Part shown: piece after piece, positions 33,416 to 45,639 of the stretch
Layout of the letters: the number at the start of each line of letters is the position of its first letter
Position numbering within the stretch: position 1 is the first letter of the stretch
Assembly: GCF_022581195.2 (NCBI RefSeq)
Contig: NC_061455.1
Location: 2,352,120-2,416,119 of the forward strand
Reading direction: 5' to 3'
DNA from: Helicoverpa zea
Taxonomy: Eukaryota > Arthropoda > Insecta > Lepidoptera > Noctuidae
Length of the DNA stretch: 64,000 nt
Notes under the pieces: model-generated
Seen by the model: only the letters and a program-made list of their open reading frames with translations
The model's database searches: none
Told to the model about the DNA's origin: nothing
Translations under genes and position numbers: made by a program

Positions 33416-34356
33416 GCTGGGGACACTCAAAGGCAGGAATAATTGCTGAGCGTAATTTCAGCACTCACAAAAGCGGTTTTTGAGAAATTATTCCCCTTTG
33501 TACAATATAATAGAAAGGCGTTGAAAGGCAGTTAAGTGGTATCTGTATCGATTTTTTGAGCCTTTCTCCGCTTTTTCAATTATGTAGTGTTGAGGAAAAG
33601 TTTGTAATACACGTGCAGGACAGTATCCTGCGTCCTACTCTTGAGTGCTTTTCACACAAGCGGACTTAATCAGTTTTTCTACGCGTGAAACATTCATACA
33701 CCGCTTTTACAAATAGAGTTTCTCCTCCAGGAAAAACTATACGGAAAATTCGCTATTGTGAAAGTGCTCTAACTTCGCTTTAATTCGTGAATGTAGGTGT
33801 TACGTAGGTGTGGGACATAATCTTACTGAACACTTCTATTTATTCTAAGCTCATTCGGGTTTGCACAGACCGTGCAAAGCAGTGGCTTATGAAATTAGAG
33901 ACTGAAAACTCTACAATGAAGTCTAGATTCTGTAGCAGGTACAACCGAGATTATGCAATGAACTATACCTTACAAACCCTGAAAATACTATTGAACCAGT
34001 AAGATACAAGTTATATAATTTTGGAGTATTTTGATAAAACATGTATTTCGAAAGGGAGGAAATATGTAAATACTGATATTAAAACCAAAGTTTTTGCACA
34101 GACGAATCTGGGTAACAGATTACTTGGGTCACTGACATCCCATTTTTATTTAAGGGATCATGCTTTTATAATATCACTGAACATTGTGAAATGAGGCATT
34201 TTCGCAAGTACACACGCCTACTCGAAAGTAAACATTTTTACGGTCACACGTATCATTTCATATTTTTTTAGATTTAGAAAAAACTTCGATATAGGGTAAC
34301 ACGTAGGATGTAGGCATCACCCACGTTCTAAATGAACCAGGTGCAGATAGTGTATC

Positions 34357-34400
34357 TCACGAAAGTGGGTGAACCATACTTGTGTGTATGAATCCCCCTC
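34357..34400 (+). repeat. End fragment of the 481-bp long-TIR element family
   Basis: CACGAAAGTGGGTGAACCAT then ACTTGTGTGTATGAAT, aligned with CACGAAAGCGGGTGAGTC... at 9889. Confidence 0.6.
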
Positions 34401-34496
34401 ACAATGCAAACCTTTAGTTGGTCCATATATGTATGTGGAGATGAATGATAGTGCACACATATTACAACGATCAGGTCAGTTTGATCGGATTCACAG

Positions 34497-34690
34497 TGCC
34501 TTCCTGCCTGTAAGGAGATCAGCCAATTACGCAGGAAAATTATAGAGCACGAGCGTTTGCTTTCACTCTCATAGTCGGTTGCTTTGAGAAAGTTCCCAAA
34601 ATCCCAAAGCGATTTCGGCCCATTCCCGAATTGAACCCGAGGCAAATCGATCCTCTACCCAGGCTACAGCGGGCTAGAGATCTAAATTGG
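34497..34690 (-). repeat. SINE-A, minus orientation, next to a splice donor
   Basis: On the minus strand: GGGTTCAATTCGGGAATGGG, CCGAAATCGCTTTGGGAT, CTTTCTCAAAGC, TATGAGAGTGAAAG, TGGCTGATCTCCTTAC, the SINE-A order. Its head reaches to within about 10-15 bp of the donor of exon 34698-34830. Confidence 0.85.
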
Positions 34691-34697
34691 CAGTTAC

Positions 34698-34830
34698 CTG
34701 ACATAACCCTTCCTCGGCGGATAGTCCTTGTGGAAGACGGAGTGGTTGAGGATCATCTTCTCGTCGCCCGTGTCCAGCCACGACCGCTGCAGCACGAAGT
34801 CACGGTTCTTGAGAGGCGCTGGGCATGACA
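34698..34830 (-). CDS. STARD10: STARD10-like lipid transfer protein, START domain exon (LKNRDFV)
   Basis: Acceptor TTGTCTGCAG at 34831, donor CAG|GTAACT at 34697; 133 bp, phase 1 in, 2 out. It encodes SCPAPLKNRDFVLQRSWLD, then NHSVFHKDYPPRKGYVR. P-LKNRD and YPPRK are conserved in STARD10 of vertebrates. The exon lies between two SINE-A copies of opposite orientation, one 170 bp upstream and one ending within about 15 bp of the donor, which might affect splicing. Confidence 0.93.
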
Positions 34831-35000
34831 CTGCAGACAAAATTATTTGTCATTAAATAGAATAATATACCTACAGATTTATTTACAAATGTACATAAAG
34901 AAGGAGGAAGGATAATGGTTGCTAGCCTATTTATTGCCTAATGCCTAGCGTCTTACGTCTAATTTGTGTATGTATCTATGTATGTATTACGATTTTTGAC

Positions 35001-35366
35001 TGCCTCGTTGGTCTAGTTGTCGCAAGTGTGGCTGCTGAGCACGAGGTCTCGGGTTCGATTCCCGAGTCGGGCCGAAATCGCTTTGTGGGTTTTAGAAGAC
35101 TTTCACAAAGCAGCCCGAAGCCTGGAAGTTGGTGATTGATTCACCCGTGCATCGGAGAGCACGTAAATGTCGGTCCTGCGCCTGATCTCTTTCCGGTCGT
35201 GTCGGATTGCCGTCCCATCGGGCTATGAGAGTGAAGGAATAGGGAGTGCACCTGTGTCTGCGCAAATGCTTGTGCACTATAATATGTCCTGCGCAGTTGG
35301 CTAATCTCCTTACATGAGAACAGCCGCCGTAGCCGATAATCGGCTAGGAGGACATCATCATCATTA
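35001..35366 (+). repeat. SINE-A, full length, tRNA-derived
   Basis: The head TGCCTCGTTGGTCTAGTTGT followed by GGTTCGATTCC (B box) is tRNA-like; the body includes CCGAAATCGCTTTGTGGG, CGTCCCATCGGGCTATGAGA and TGCACTATAATATGTCCT; the tail is ACATCATCATCATTA. It is the reference copy for 17121-17352, 34497-34690 and 56246-56475. Confidence 0.92.
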
Positions 35367-36413
35367 CGATAACCCTAATTTCGGTTTATACATCCAAATA
35401 AAAAAATACCTCTTAATTGTCAACAAGAAATCCCCGACATTTTTGATTGAACGTGGCAATAACTGCTCCAAGGAATGACAACGCTTTTCTTCCGTCCAAT
35501 GCAAAACCCAGCCTTTAAGATCAGGAGAAGTGAATTTCGCATCGAAACCGAAATTAAAACAGAAACTTGAAGGTTGTTATAAAAATGAAACCACTAAAAT
35601 GAAAGTCAACTCCGTTCAAACAATTATATAATATTTCTCCCTATATGACTAACTAGTAAAATGTTCTAGATGCCGTATTGTTATCTATTAATAACTATTG
35701 AGAGTAACACTCATGTTTTACAGTATTTTCAAGTATACTTTTGTATTCATACTTGATATTTGATTGCTGATCCACAGGCCTTTATTAATGAGCGCTTCGT
35801 GGCAAAAAATATTTTGCAGTCATGCACGTGAATAAAGTCTCACAGGTATAAAGTTTTCATGACATGATAGCCAACCTACTTTCAACTATTGCAAATCAAT
35901 TGTTTAACACAGACTTACAAACGATATTCACTGCCTAAGTCTTTTCTAAAATAGGCCATCCATTAAATCTTGTTACTTAAACATCAAAATTCACACAACA
36001 CAGACGAACCAAATTGCATACAAATAACCTCATATGTCATATCCACGCTCACATTCCCGTTTGCTTTATATATGCCATATATAATTTACTAGCCGTTTCC
36101 AATTGGTTTCACTCGTTCTTGTTCTTGAACTTCTTTATTTATTTTATTTATTTATTTATTTATTTAGGACAACCAACAAATCTTACACTAGTTACAATGA
36201 ATGTTATTACGAAATTTTCAATCTTATGCTAAGTGTAGACTTAATTATAGGTTGCCACAGCATGCATAATTTGTGGTCGGATTTGTTATTTATTTAAAGT
36301 AAAAGTTTTAATTTTTTTTGCAAGAATGATAATGTGAACTAAAATTAAGATTAAGAGAAAAAGAAAGAAAAAACTGCTGACAAAGAAATAAAACTAAGGA
36401 CGAGGCTCAACAA

Positions 36414-39315
36414 TCAATGAGTAATGAATGAGGACAAGATGTGGCGACGAAAAGTGGGGTATTTGTCTGAAAAGATATCAATATTGTTGTTTTTCTTAAC
36501 TAAAACATTATATTGCTTGCCTAGTCGATTTATTGTGGTGAATAATCCTAAGTTGCTTTTTGAAGATGTTTGGCAGAACGGAACATAAGTGCGAGATCTG
36601 GGTAATCTATTTGGGGCATTAATTTTTATTTTATGCAAAAGATCGGGAGAATCAATATAGCCGTTTATCAATTTGTATAGGAACATATGATCCAGATATA
36701 ATCTACGGTCTTGCAGGCTGTTCATGTCGAAATGTTTCAAACGCGCAGAATATGATTTCAAACGTTTAGCCTCATTGCATTGGTAAGTAAGATGCCACAT
36801 AAACCTTTTTTGTACAGATTCTAAGCGTTTTATATGAATCTCATAGTAAGGCGACCATATTTGACTACAGTACTCAAGACCTGATCGAACTAAGGTTTTG
36901 AATAGTGTTTTTTTGGTGGACGCTTTTTTGAAACATTTACTATTGATTGCGTATTACGAAACCTAGCATTTTAAATCCTTTTTTAGTGATTTTGTCTATA
37001 TGCCTATGAAACTTCAATTTTTTGTCTATATATACCCCAAGATCCCGGATCACGTCAACCTCCTCTAACTCTGCTCCATTTATTTTGTAGCACAAAGGCG
37101 ATTTTAAGTTGCTCCTGGTGAATCTTATACATTTGCATTTATCAATATTTAAATTCATGTCATTGTTTGTGCACCATTCATGTAGATTATTTAAATCTTC
37201 TTGAATTAATTCTATATCCTCCACAGATTTGATAGGCCTGGATATTTTTAAGTCGTCTGCAAACAAAAAACAGTCTGTGTGCTTGAGGTATTGAGTGATG
37301 TCATCAATAAACACAGTAAACAAAATTGGAGCTAGATGGGAGCCTTGAGGTACCCCGGAAGTTATAGGGAACTGGTCAGAAGTGTAACCAGCCATAACCA
37401 CTCTTGACCATCTCTGTTTTAGGTAGGAGTCAATCCATTTCAGTATGTTCCCTGACAGTCCATATGACGATAACTTGCTGATCAGGATCGTGTGATTAAC
37501 TGTGTCGAAGGCTTTGCTAATGTCGGTGTATATGGCATCCACTGATATCCTGTTATCTAAATGTTTAGCAATACTCGAGACGAATGACATAAGATTTGTC
37601 GTTGTTGATCTAGCTTTGAAGAAGCCATGTTGGTGGGGAGAAATTAACTGTTTTAAGTGTGAAGTAATAAAAGGGCGTATGAGGGACTCAAACAGCTTTG
37701 CAAAAACTGAAAGAATTGAAATTGGTCGGTAGTTCCCAATTTGTGATTCGTCATTAGATTTGTGAATAGGAACAACCAGGGATTCCTTCCACAAGTGTGG
37801 AAATATTCCAGTTTGTAAAGACTCATTGAAAATAATAGTGAGGGGAGTAGCTAGAACTGTTGAACATTTAGAAGCTAGTATAGGCGGTATCCCGTCCGGA
37901 CCTGCTCCTTTGGTGCAATCGAGATTTTTGAGAGCTTTCAAAACCATTTCATTTGTAAGTGTTATATTATTGAGTATTTGAGCGGAGTTGTCGCTTGGTG
38001 AGATATTCGTCATGCTCGGGCTTAGGGTATAGACTGATGCAAAGTATTTGGCAAAAAGGTTACAAATATCTTGACCGTTGCTAGCGTTTTCATTGTTTAA
38101 GTACATGATTGCTGGGAGTGAGCAGTGATTGCTTCTTTTATGTTTAATAAAAGTCCAAAAGGTCTTCGCATTGCGGGATATTGAGTCTTCAATAGTCTTA
38201 ATATAGTTGCGGTAACAATTGTTAATGCAGGTTTCGCATCTCTTTTTGAGAGTCTGTAGTGTTATGTAGTCTAAGGGGTTTTTGTAATTTTTATATAGCT
38301 TCCTGTATTTGAGTTTTTCTTTTAAGAGACGCCTAAGACTATTGGTGTACCAGACGGGATATTTGTTTGATTTTGGGATAGATTTTGGAACAACTTCCGT
38401 TATGGCTTCCCGCAATAATTTGTAAAAGATTGCAGTCATGGAGTCCACTGTGGTATACTTGGATAGTACGGAAGCCCAGTCTGTTGCCTCTAATTTTCTT
38501 GAAAGTGCGGTATAATCAGCCTTGTGCAAATTAATCTTTTCAACGCGTGCAGGGGATACTGTCTTGGGTTGACAAAAGTCAAGGGAAAATTCGAGAGGAG
38601 GGTGGTAGGGATCTATGTTGCTGAGTGTGTGTGCACTTTGTGTAACCTCTACCTCTCGCATATTTGATAGTATTAAGTCTAATATTCTGTTCAAATTGTT
38701 TGGATTTAAATTATGCTGTTTTAGGTTATGTAAGGCTATAAAATCCAGCAATGTATTTGTGTTTAGGCTAACTTGGAGTGGATTATTAAAGGAAGCGGAC
38801 CACTTTATAGTGCCTAGATTAAAATCTCCAGCAATAAGTACTTTGCTATAAGTTTCTAACACCTGTGTTGCTTTTTGCAGAAAATTTGTTAACATTTCAT
38901 TTTGTACAGGTGGGGGAAGGTACAAGCTGCATAAGTAGATTTTTTCCGATGTGTTTTTATTTCCGGCCAGATCTATGGCCACCCATATATCCTCACACTC
39001 ACTTTCAAATCTAGCTAAACGATGAGACTGATAACGATTCGAGACGGCTATGAGTACCCCTCCTCCCGATTTTGCTTGATGATATCCGGAAGTATAACGG
39101 TCTCTCCTGTATACTTTATAATTGTTTGTAAACAATTCAGAGTCATAAATAGAATCATTGAGCCAAGTCTCACAAAGAATAATTACGTCATAGTCACAGG
39201 ATATGGTATTTAAATAGAATTGTTCAAGTTTCGTTCTTAAACCTCTGACATTTTGGAAGTAAACATTTAAACGGGTGAATTTTAAGAAAAAATATACTGA
39301 ATAACAACTTACAAA
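36414..39315 (-). pseudogene. LINE-2 ORF2: endonuclease/reverse transcriptase, one frameshift, no AUG
   Basis: The frame is open from 39315 (after a TAA at 39318-39316) but has no ATG before the conserved endonuclease start VYFQNVRGLRTKL at about 39264. It continues through CETWLND, AGDFNLG and YHPP, then the RT motifs NYRPISILS, QHGFFKARST, TDISKAFDTVNH, SGVPQGSHLAP and FLFADD. It ends in TAG at 36940-36942 after GFVIRN. Shifting frame there recovers SKCFKKAS..., LVRSGLEY, WSPYYE and on to a normal stop at 36414, so one base was lost or gained near 36945. This copy cannot make a full ORF2 protein. Confidence 0.85.
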
Positions 39316-39331
39316 TTAAGATATTATATGT

Positions 39332-40435
39332 TTAGAGCTTTTCTAGAGTCTTAATGTTGCGAATTAAGATATATTCTGAGTCGTCGACCTTCCTCATGTA
39401 TATGCGACCATTTCTTACCCACACATGTTTATATCCTTTTTCCTTCGCCACTCGTCTAGCTGCTGCATGAAGAGATTTGTTATACGGTGAGAGATGTTCT
39501 ACTATAAAGATGGGGGTTTTTACACCAGAGATTCCAAGATGAGAACTGTTCAGTTTATTTTCGGGATTGACTTTGTTGAAGTTAATATTTGCCGCTAAAA
39601 ATTCGTCCCTGATTTTGACTGATGAGAACTGCACTACGATCGATCTAGGCCGATTGCTTTCCTTGTTTATCTTAGCAATGCGCGTACAATTAGTTATGTT
39701 TTCTGCCTTCAATTTAGAACCAGTAGTTTTTCCCAGGGAAGTCACGACGTCGAGCAAATTTTCGCCTTTCCTCTCAGGAACGCATTGTATTTCGACGTTA
39801 TTGGAACGAGCGTTTTGTTCGAGTTGGTTTATCCTAGCAAGCATATCAGATATACAGTTGGCCATTTCTGCGTTTTGCGTTTGCATCAATTTCATAGTGA
39901 CTTTAGCCTCATTATGTTCGTTTATAAAATCGTCATATTGGCTGGTGACGAATTCGACACTCTTCTTGACCTGCACTACCTCCTCTCTGACGTTCTTGAT
40001 TTCTGATTGTACTGATCTTAATTGCTGACAAATTGTATCGTTTAACGATGCATTCAGTTTTTCCAATAGATTATCAAATTTTATGTCTATTAGTTCTTCT
40101 ATAATAGTACGAATGTTGTCTGCGGAAAGATTTGTGGCTATGGTTTGGGGTGGGGATTGCAGGGCTGGCCTTTTATTTCCTCGAACCGCAACGTTAGGAT
40201 TAAAGCGTTGCGGGGCTGGAGATTGAGCTTTGCCGCTGCTAGATTTAGATGTATATTCAATACATTGATAGCAGGTCCACTTTTGTGGTAGGTTTTCCGT
40301 ATTAGTAAATAAGGATGGATGTTTGGCAGATAAGCAAGCTTGATGGTATTTCATTTTGCAGAGTTGACATTGTATAAAGTTGTCATCATCCATGAGTAGT
40401 TCGCAGCAACCCCAAGTTGTATCAGATGAAGACAT
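39332..40435 (-). CDS. LINE-2 ORF1 protein (PHD-like finger, coiled coil, FP-like domain)
   Basis: 367 residues from an ATG. Residues 10-58 form a PHD-like zinc finger (C10/C11, C23-x2-C26, H31-x2-C34, then WTCYQC). About 100-215 is coiled coil. About 215-365 has the FP-like pattern: NNVEIQCVPERKGENL, RPRSIVVQF, IFIVEHLSPYNK, GYKHVWVRNGRIYMRK. Expected role: RNA binding and particle assembly, with the finger perhaps contacting histone or another protein. The stop is TAA; ORF2 opens only 16 nt further on. Confidence 0.88.
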   Translation of the reverse strand: MSSSDTTWGCCELLMDDDNFIQCQLCKMKYHQACLSAKHPSLFTNTENLPQKWTCYQCIEYTSKSSSGKAQSPAPQRFNPNVAVRGNKRPALQSPPQTIATNLSADNIRTIIEELIDIKFDNLLEKLNASLNDTICQQLRSVQSEIKNVREEVVQVKKSVEFVTSQYDDFINEHNEAKVTMKLMQTQNAEMANCISDMLARINQLEQNARSNNVEIQCVPERKGENLLDVVTSLGKTTGSKLKAENITNCTRIAKINKESNRPRSIVVQFSSVKIRDEFLAANINFNKVNPENKLNSSHLGISGVKTPIFIVEHLSPYNKSLHAAARRVAKEKGYKHVWVRNGRIYMRKVDDSEYILIRNIKTLEKL

Positions 40436-40640
40436 ATTTTAAAAGACGGATTTTATTTTTACGGCAAAAGTATGCACAAATAAAGACCCACGTGAGATGT
40501 TCGGGATTATTTTGTAGCAGCGGCACACTAATAAAGGCTCACTGACTCACGGTAGTTGTCACTGTCTCGGCTCACAACGTAATTCTCGCGACCAAAAGGT
40601 CTTATGTGCGCTGTATACGGCGTCGCTTACGCGTTCACTC

Positions 40641-41400
40641 AAAAACATCCGCTTATAAACATTGCGCGGGTACATGCCACAATAAACTCACAGATTTTTA
40701 GTTTTGTTTCTTATAATATAGGCGAAATCAGTTCGGTTGTGTAGTTATATTGCAACAAATCTGTAGTACACTGTTTTATCTTTGAAAGTTAGATAAGCAC
40801 TGCACCATAATTTGACGTAAACCACTGTTAAACTTTATTTTTCGACGGAGCGCCAGAAACACAACTTGTCATACCGACCACTATGAACTATAAACTTCTT
40901 CCCATAAACAAGAAAAAATAACCTAAGTTACACGGGAATAGTCTAGCTTCCCAACTGTGAGACAATTTTAAACGGTTTTATTTAGCTCACCCCGTTTGTT
41001 TTATTATTTATTCATTCTTGGGTCAAATTTAGAAATTGAAATTTCAGTGCCTTCCTGTTGTCAGATTGATCTGAAATTTGGTACACACCTTTAATTCCGA
41101 TGACAATACAATATAGTAATATCAATAACATTATAAATCCAAGATGGCCGCCGGTACAAAATGGCGGACTTTACGGACACGTTTTTATTTTAGTCTAATA
41201 TGACCGGGACCACCTACGTAGGTTTATAGGTAAGTAACTGTTTTTTTATTTTTTATTTTTCAGTGCACATAAGATATAAAACCGTTTAACTTAAAAGTTT
41301 TTTACCGATTTTTTCAAATAGGTCCAGTAGTTTCGGAGCCTTTCGGGTACAAACAAAAAAATGATTCCTCTTTCTTATATTAATATAGGTACGTATGTAT
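40641..41400. other. Repeat-rich stretch right of LINE-2
   Basis: Includes a TTGTCAGATTGATCTGAAAT...TTTGGTACACACC piece, a CAAGATGGCCGCCGG motif and AGGTCCAGTAGTTTCGGAGC, all landmarks of degraded short repeats. No exon. Confidence 0.4.
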
Positions 41401-41882
41401 GTATGTTCGTATGATACGTATGACGGAAAATAATAATGGAAATGTTAAGAGTGATGTGGAGAAGTTAAAAGGTTTGCTTGTTATGAACACTTGAAAAACA
41501 CGCCTTTTGAAATAAATGGTGAACTAAATAATGTAAGAAATTCGTTTGAACATTAAAATTATTGTAAAGAAATATTTACAATGCAATCATTTGTATATTA
41601 TTCCACTAGTATCTGATCAAATCTGATGGAATTCTTTAGGTATTTGAAGATGGAATGCCTTAGGGAATGTATATATTTCATTGAAGAAATATATTTTCTA
41701 AGAATATTATTACAAAGGATAGCAAAATCACTGAATACTAACTAAGCAATAAATATAAAAAAATATTTTCTATCAAAATATTCATGTAAGTACTTTGGTA
41801 CTTTGTTGGATTAAAAAAAAAAAATTATACATAAAAATCTGCTAAATCAGTCATATAAAATAGTAGGTATTTTATTTTACAA

Positions 41883-42083
41883 CTAGCCGTTTTCCCGCGG
41901 TTTCACCCGTGTCCCGAGGGAGCTACTGCCCGCACCGGGATAAAATATAGCCTATGCTACTCGCAGATAATATAGCTTCCTAATGGTGAAAGAATATTTA
42001 AAATCGGTCCAGTAGTTTTTGAGTTTATCCATTATAACCAAACAAACAAACAAAGTTTTCCTCTTTATAATATTAGTATAGAT
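41883..42083 (-). repeat. Uninterrupted copy of the CCCGCGGTTTCACCCG...TATAATATTAG short repeat
   Basis: CTAGCCGTTTTCCCGCGG to CTCTTTATAATATTAG. It serves as the empty-site reference for the MITE insertion at 3674-4067. Confidence 0.85.
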
Positions 42084-43999
42084 TCATTGCGTGATAGCTC
42101 GGAAAACCAATATGAAGAAAATTAATGTGACAATTAACACACACAAACCAAACCAACGCTTACACACACGTTTACACTCTCTGAAAGTCTTAAAAACTCA
42201 AAAGTGTACCTATACGAAACTACATTACAATAGGAAGGATATATCAAGCAACTATTGTGGACAGCTCGTTAAAAGTTCACGTTAACCGTCGCAGGAGTGT
42301 ACAAAGTGCTTTATCTTGTCTAAATGTTCCTTCTTGCTTGCACTGCGGTTTGTGACTGCTGTCATAAGCTAACAGTGTTTATGATAACTGGCTACTGAAT
42401 TGAGATATAGGTTTTGAATATAAGTGGGTGGTTGACTAAAGTTTTTAGGTAAAATGTTGTGTTTTATGCATTGAGTTTGCTCTTGAATGGTAAGACATCT
42501 GCGATGTTTTCTAATATTTACTTTAAAAAGCTCTTAAGAAATTCATTCGTGTGTTTTCTCATAGCAGAGACTCCGACCATCACCACATACATTTATGACA
42601 ATATACCCAAGCCTTATTCATATTCATTATTATTAATTGCATTCCACTATGTATACAAGATGTAATATTAAATAGTTGTCACAATTACACTTAATTAAAA
42701 TGTATAATGCAGGTCATCTTGCTATTAAAGTTCTGTTTTCTCTTTAGTCTATTTATTTAAACAAGAGTGCATTTTTAAAAAGCTTATTTTACACGTTGAA
42801 AAGACTAATTAACATCTCAAAACACCACCTAAAACAATTTAATTACATCTTAATTTCCATATAAATTATGATTAGGAAAGTTTCGAGGTAAATGAAATGC
42901 CATAAGTTTGATATGAGACGAAAGTTAGCGAGTTTGGTCGATCATTTATTATATCGCCGATAAGAAGAACCGACAAGAGTTAAGTAAGTATTGTATGGTG
43001 CGACCAGAAATTGATCGGGGGCTATTAATTTTGTTAAAAGATTTATGTGAAACTTTTGTAAAGACGATGAATGATTTTTAAGAAGAAATATTGAATAGAG
43101 AGCTCAGGTGAACGTAATTATGGATTTTCGCAACTTAAAAGATCGAAGACGTTTGGTTCGGCGTAAACCAAGTCATCGACCAGTCAAAAAAGGGCGATGG
43201 TTATCAAATCATTAATGGTGATGGGGTATATCTATGGACGGTAGATATATTGAACAGATACTACATGTACTTTAACTACCTTCTCAATTGATCTACCTCA
43301 TTCTCATTTATCAATCTACGATTTACGAAAAATAAATCAAGTGGAATATTGTATTGACCGTAAAAAACTAAAGCGACACGTCTTAAACCCAAATTCCAAC
43401 TCAACATTTTCAGTTTTATCATGACACAATTTAAAAATGTTACGAAACTTTCAGCTAAAATTCAAGACTTCATAATTGTCCTCCACCTCGGTCGACAGAG
43501 AACTTTTAAAAAGAATCTTTTAAGAAAAAACGGTCGGACAAAACGGAGCTATGTTCACACATATTTTTCGTCTGAAAGAGGGCTCTATTATCCATTGAAA
43601 CGTAGAACGAAGCGAGAAATAGCTCAGGTTTTTTCTAACTTTATTTTTGTTAAAAAATTTTGTGTAAGGCTGGAATTTTTCGGTGTATGGTATCACGGTT
43701 TTCATGTGTTGAAGAGTTAGTTTAATCTGTATCGAAATAGAATGTTTTATCTGCTGAAACGGCGATCACTAACCCTCCTACACCTGCTTGAAAAGACAAC
43801 GTGCTTTAACGCCTAATGACTAATAAAAAATAAGACATACTATATAAAAGGATGTGTATTCTTCTAGTATGCCTTATGTTTTCATTATTATTTTAGTATC
43901 CATTTAGACTATTATTTTAGTATGATAACGTAAGCTTAAGAGTGTGGATAGTATATAACATTCTTAGATATTATCTAATAAAATATTCTCAGAAACTTA

Positions 44000-44165
44000 T
44001 ATATGTTATGGACCATGTGATTAATTCGGGCATTATTTATAATGCCCGAGCATTATGAATAATGTCTAGCTTTATCGGGCCAAGTGATTAATAACTATCT
44101 TAACTTCATTATTTATCACATTGCACGGGCATTATTATATTGCTACATGACAGTTGGGCAATCTA
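44000..44165 (+). repeat. GGGCATTAT repeat, copy 1
   Basis: TATATGTTATGGACCATGTG, then several GGGCATTAT/ATAATGCCC palindromic units. The reverse complement of 52655-52806 begins TATATGTTATGGACCAAG and shares the units. Confidence 0.75.
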
Positions 44166-44199
44166 TACATATAATAAAATGATAGGAAAGTCAAAACTG

Positions 44200-44420
44200 T
44201 ACATTGAATATTTTTTTAAAAGAATACTTGGGGGGTGATCTATTATCGATTCTGAACCCAAATATATAGTTTTTAGAATTTTTGTCTGTTTGTCTGTTTG
44301 TCTGTATGTTTGGTCTCACTGAACTCGAAAAGTACTGCATAGATTTAAATCAAATTTTGCATGAATATTACCTGGGGGCCAGTTCAACATATAGGATATA
44401 TATTATCACGCTATCACCTA
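44200..44420 (+). repeat. Repeat with CTGTTTGT run, related to 4380-4640
   Basis: TACATTGAATAT, a TCTGTTTG microsatellite and AACATATAGGxTAT occur in the same order at both sites. Confidence 0.55.
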
Positions 44421-44668
44421 CGGGGGATGAGCAATGAACGATAATTTCTGTTAACGTTTCTGCAACAGCGGGCGCAATAATGACACATATTTGAATGTTG
44501 AACTTTGTAAGTTTATCGGCCTATTATCAATCTTTACATAGAAAATAACGCTTTTATAAGTAACTTGAGCAAAAAACTGAATTTAAAGAAATGATATCCT
44601 AAAATTATAGATGAAGAAAATCATGCAGAAACAGATGTGCCATAAAACTGGTAGTAGGTAAAATATCA

Positions 44669-44825
44669 ATCAAAATCAAAATCAAAAGTCATTTATTCAA
44701 AGTAGGCTGAAAATCAGCACTTTTTGAACGTCAAATCTACAAAAGACAGCCCCCAAAACGCCCGCCCTTCACCACTTCCTATGTGTTTTTGCTGGGAAGA
44801 AGAAGTGGTGGAACAAACTCCCCAG
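44669..44825 (+). repeat. TCAAAATCAAAA...AAGTAGGCTGAAAATCAG repeat
   Basis: A second copy at 54912-55045 shares CCCTTCATCACTTCCTA, CTTGCTGGGAAGAA and GTGGAACAAA; shorter pieces at 8540-8600 and 17055-17098. Confidence 0.7.
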
Positions 44826-44959
44826 CAAACAGACAATGAAAACAGACTTCACTTTGTCATGGTATGTTCTTACTTTCAAGAAAAAAATATATGACGACGT
44901 GTGTATTTCGCTACTATAAAAACACTACAAGAAATATCAGTGCATCGTCAGGGACATTT

Positions 44960-45070
44960 TTATAATTCTTTCACCATTAGAAAGTTACATTATCTGCGAG
45001 TAACATAGGGTATATTTTATCCCAGTGCGGGCAGTAGTTCCCATGGGAAGCGGCACCCACGTCATGAAGA
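44960..45070 (+). repeat. Fragment of the TAATATTATAAA-family repeat
   Basis: ATTCTTTCACCATTAGAAAG, GCGAGTAACATAGGGTATAT, TTTATCCCAGTGCGGGCAGT: the reverse complement of 41905-41990. Confidence 0.75.
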
Positions 45071-45639
45071 AATTATGAACTTCCCCACATTCTTAAAAAC
45101 TCTACATATGTTGTTCTGACATAATATAAGCTATACCTCTCATAAACATGAATATCCATTCATTTCATCCAATAACAAACATGCATCACACTGAGAGTGC
45201 ATTGCGAGTCTAAGATTTTATTATTATAAAAAAAAACATTGTAATTAATATTCAAACATCCTTAAAAATAAGTTCCTGGTTTTAATACACTTTTTGAGTA
45301 ATGAAGAATGTAGGCAAAATACGACCGAAACACATTGTGTCACTTCTAAAATTAACATCAATGGTTATAACTACCTGTCACAATACGTCAACAAGATGTC
45401 AACAGAAGACAAGAGTTCGTTCGTTCTGAAAACGTACAAATTACGCGTCGCAGGCCAGAGACATACTTGCTTTCAACTTCTGATCACAAATCATCGAGCT
45501 AAGAATTATATCACAAATACACCGTTCACAATTACGAACAGTCACAGTCACACGTTTATTATCATTGATATTATTCAGTTACAAAGACAGAATTACTATC
45601 AAACGTGTTTTCGCTAAATGTTCTATTAGTTTTTGCAAA

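Larger units (their letters stand above)
28502..34697 (-). other. STARD10-like intron, 6.2 kb
   Basis: Contains a GGGCC-type repeat (28776-28945), two copies of a CGGCACGAAT-ended MITE (31482-31618, 33147-33365), the outer TIR element 33011-33415, a piece of the long-TIR element (34357-34400) and a SINE-A (34497-34690). Nothing recognised in 28950-31400 or 33420-34350. Confidence 0.5.
36133..40640 (-). mobile_element. LINE-2: non-LTR retrotransposon, Jockey/CR1-like group
   Basis: Minus strand: a roughly 200-bp 5' leader, ORF1 (40435-39332), ORF2 (about 39315-36414 with one frameshift), a 240-bp 3' end and a (TAAA)n tail at 36167-36133. The 5' boundary is approximate and no target duplication was found. 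Same orientation as the host gene. Confidence 0.85.

Noticed and set aside
35001..35075. A functional tRNA gene
   Set aside because: A and B boxes are present, but the sequence continues into a SINE body with repeated copies elsewhere and the cloverleaf stems are not intact.
36940..36945. LINE-2 ORF2 stop taken as a natural end of a 731-residue protein
   Set aside because: Downstream sequence in another frame encodes the expected C-terminal block up to a normal stop, so this is a frameshift in a broken copy.
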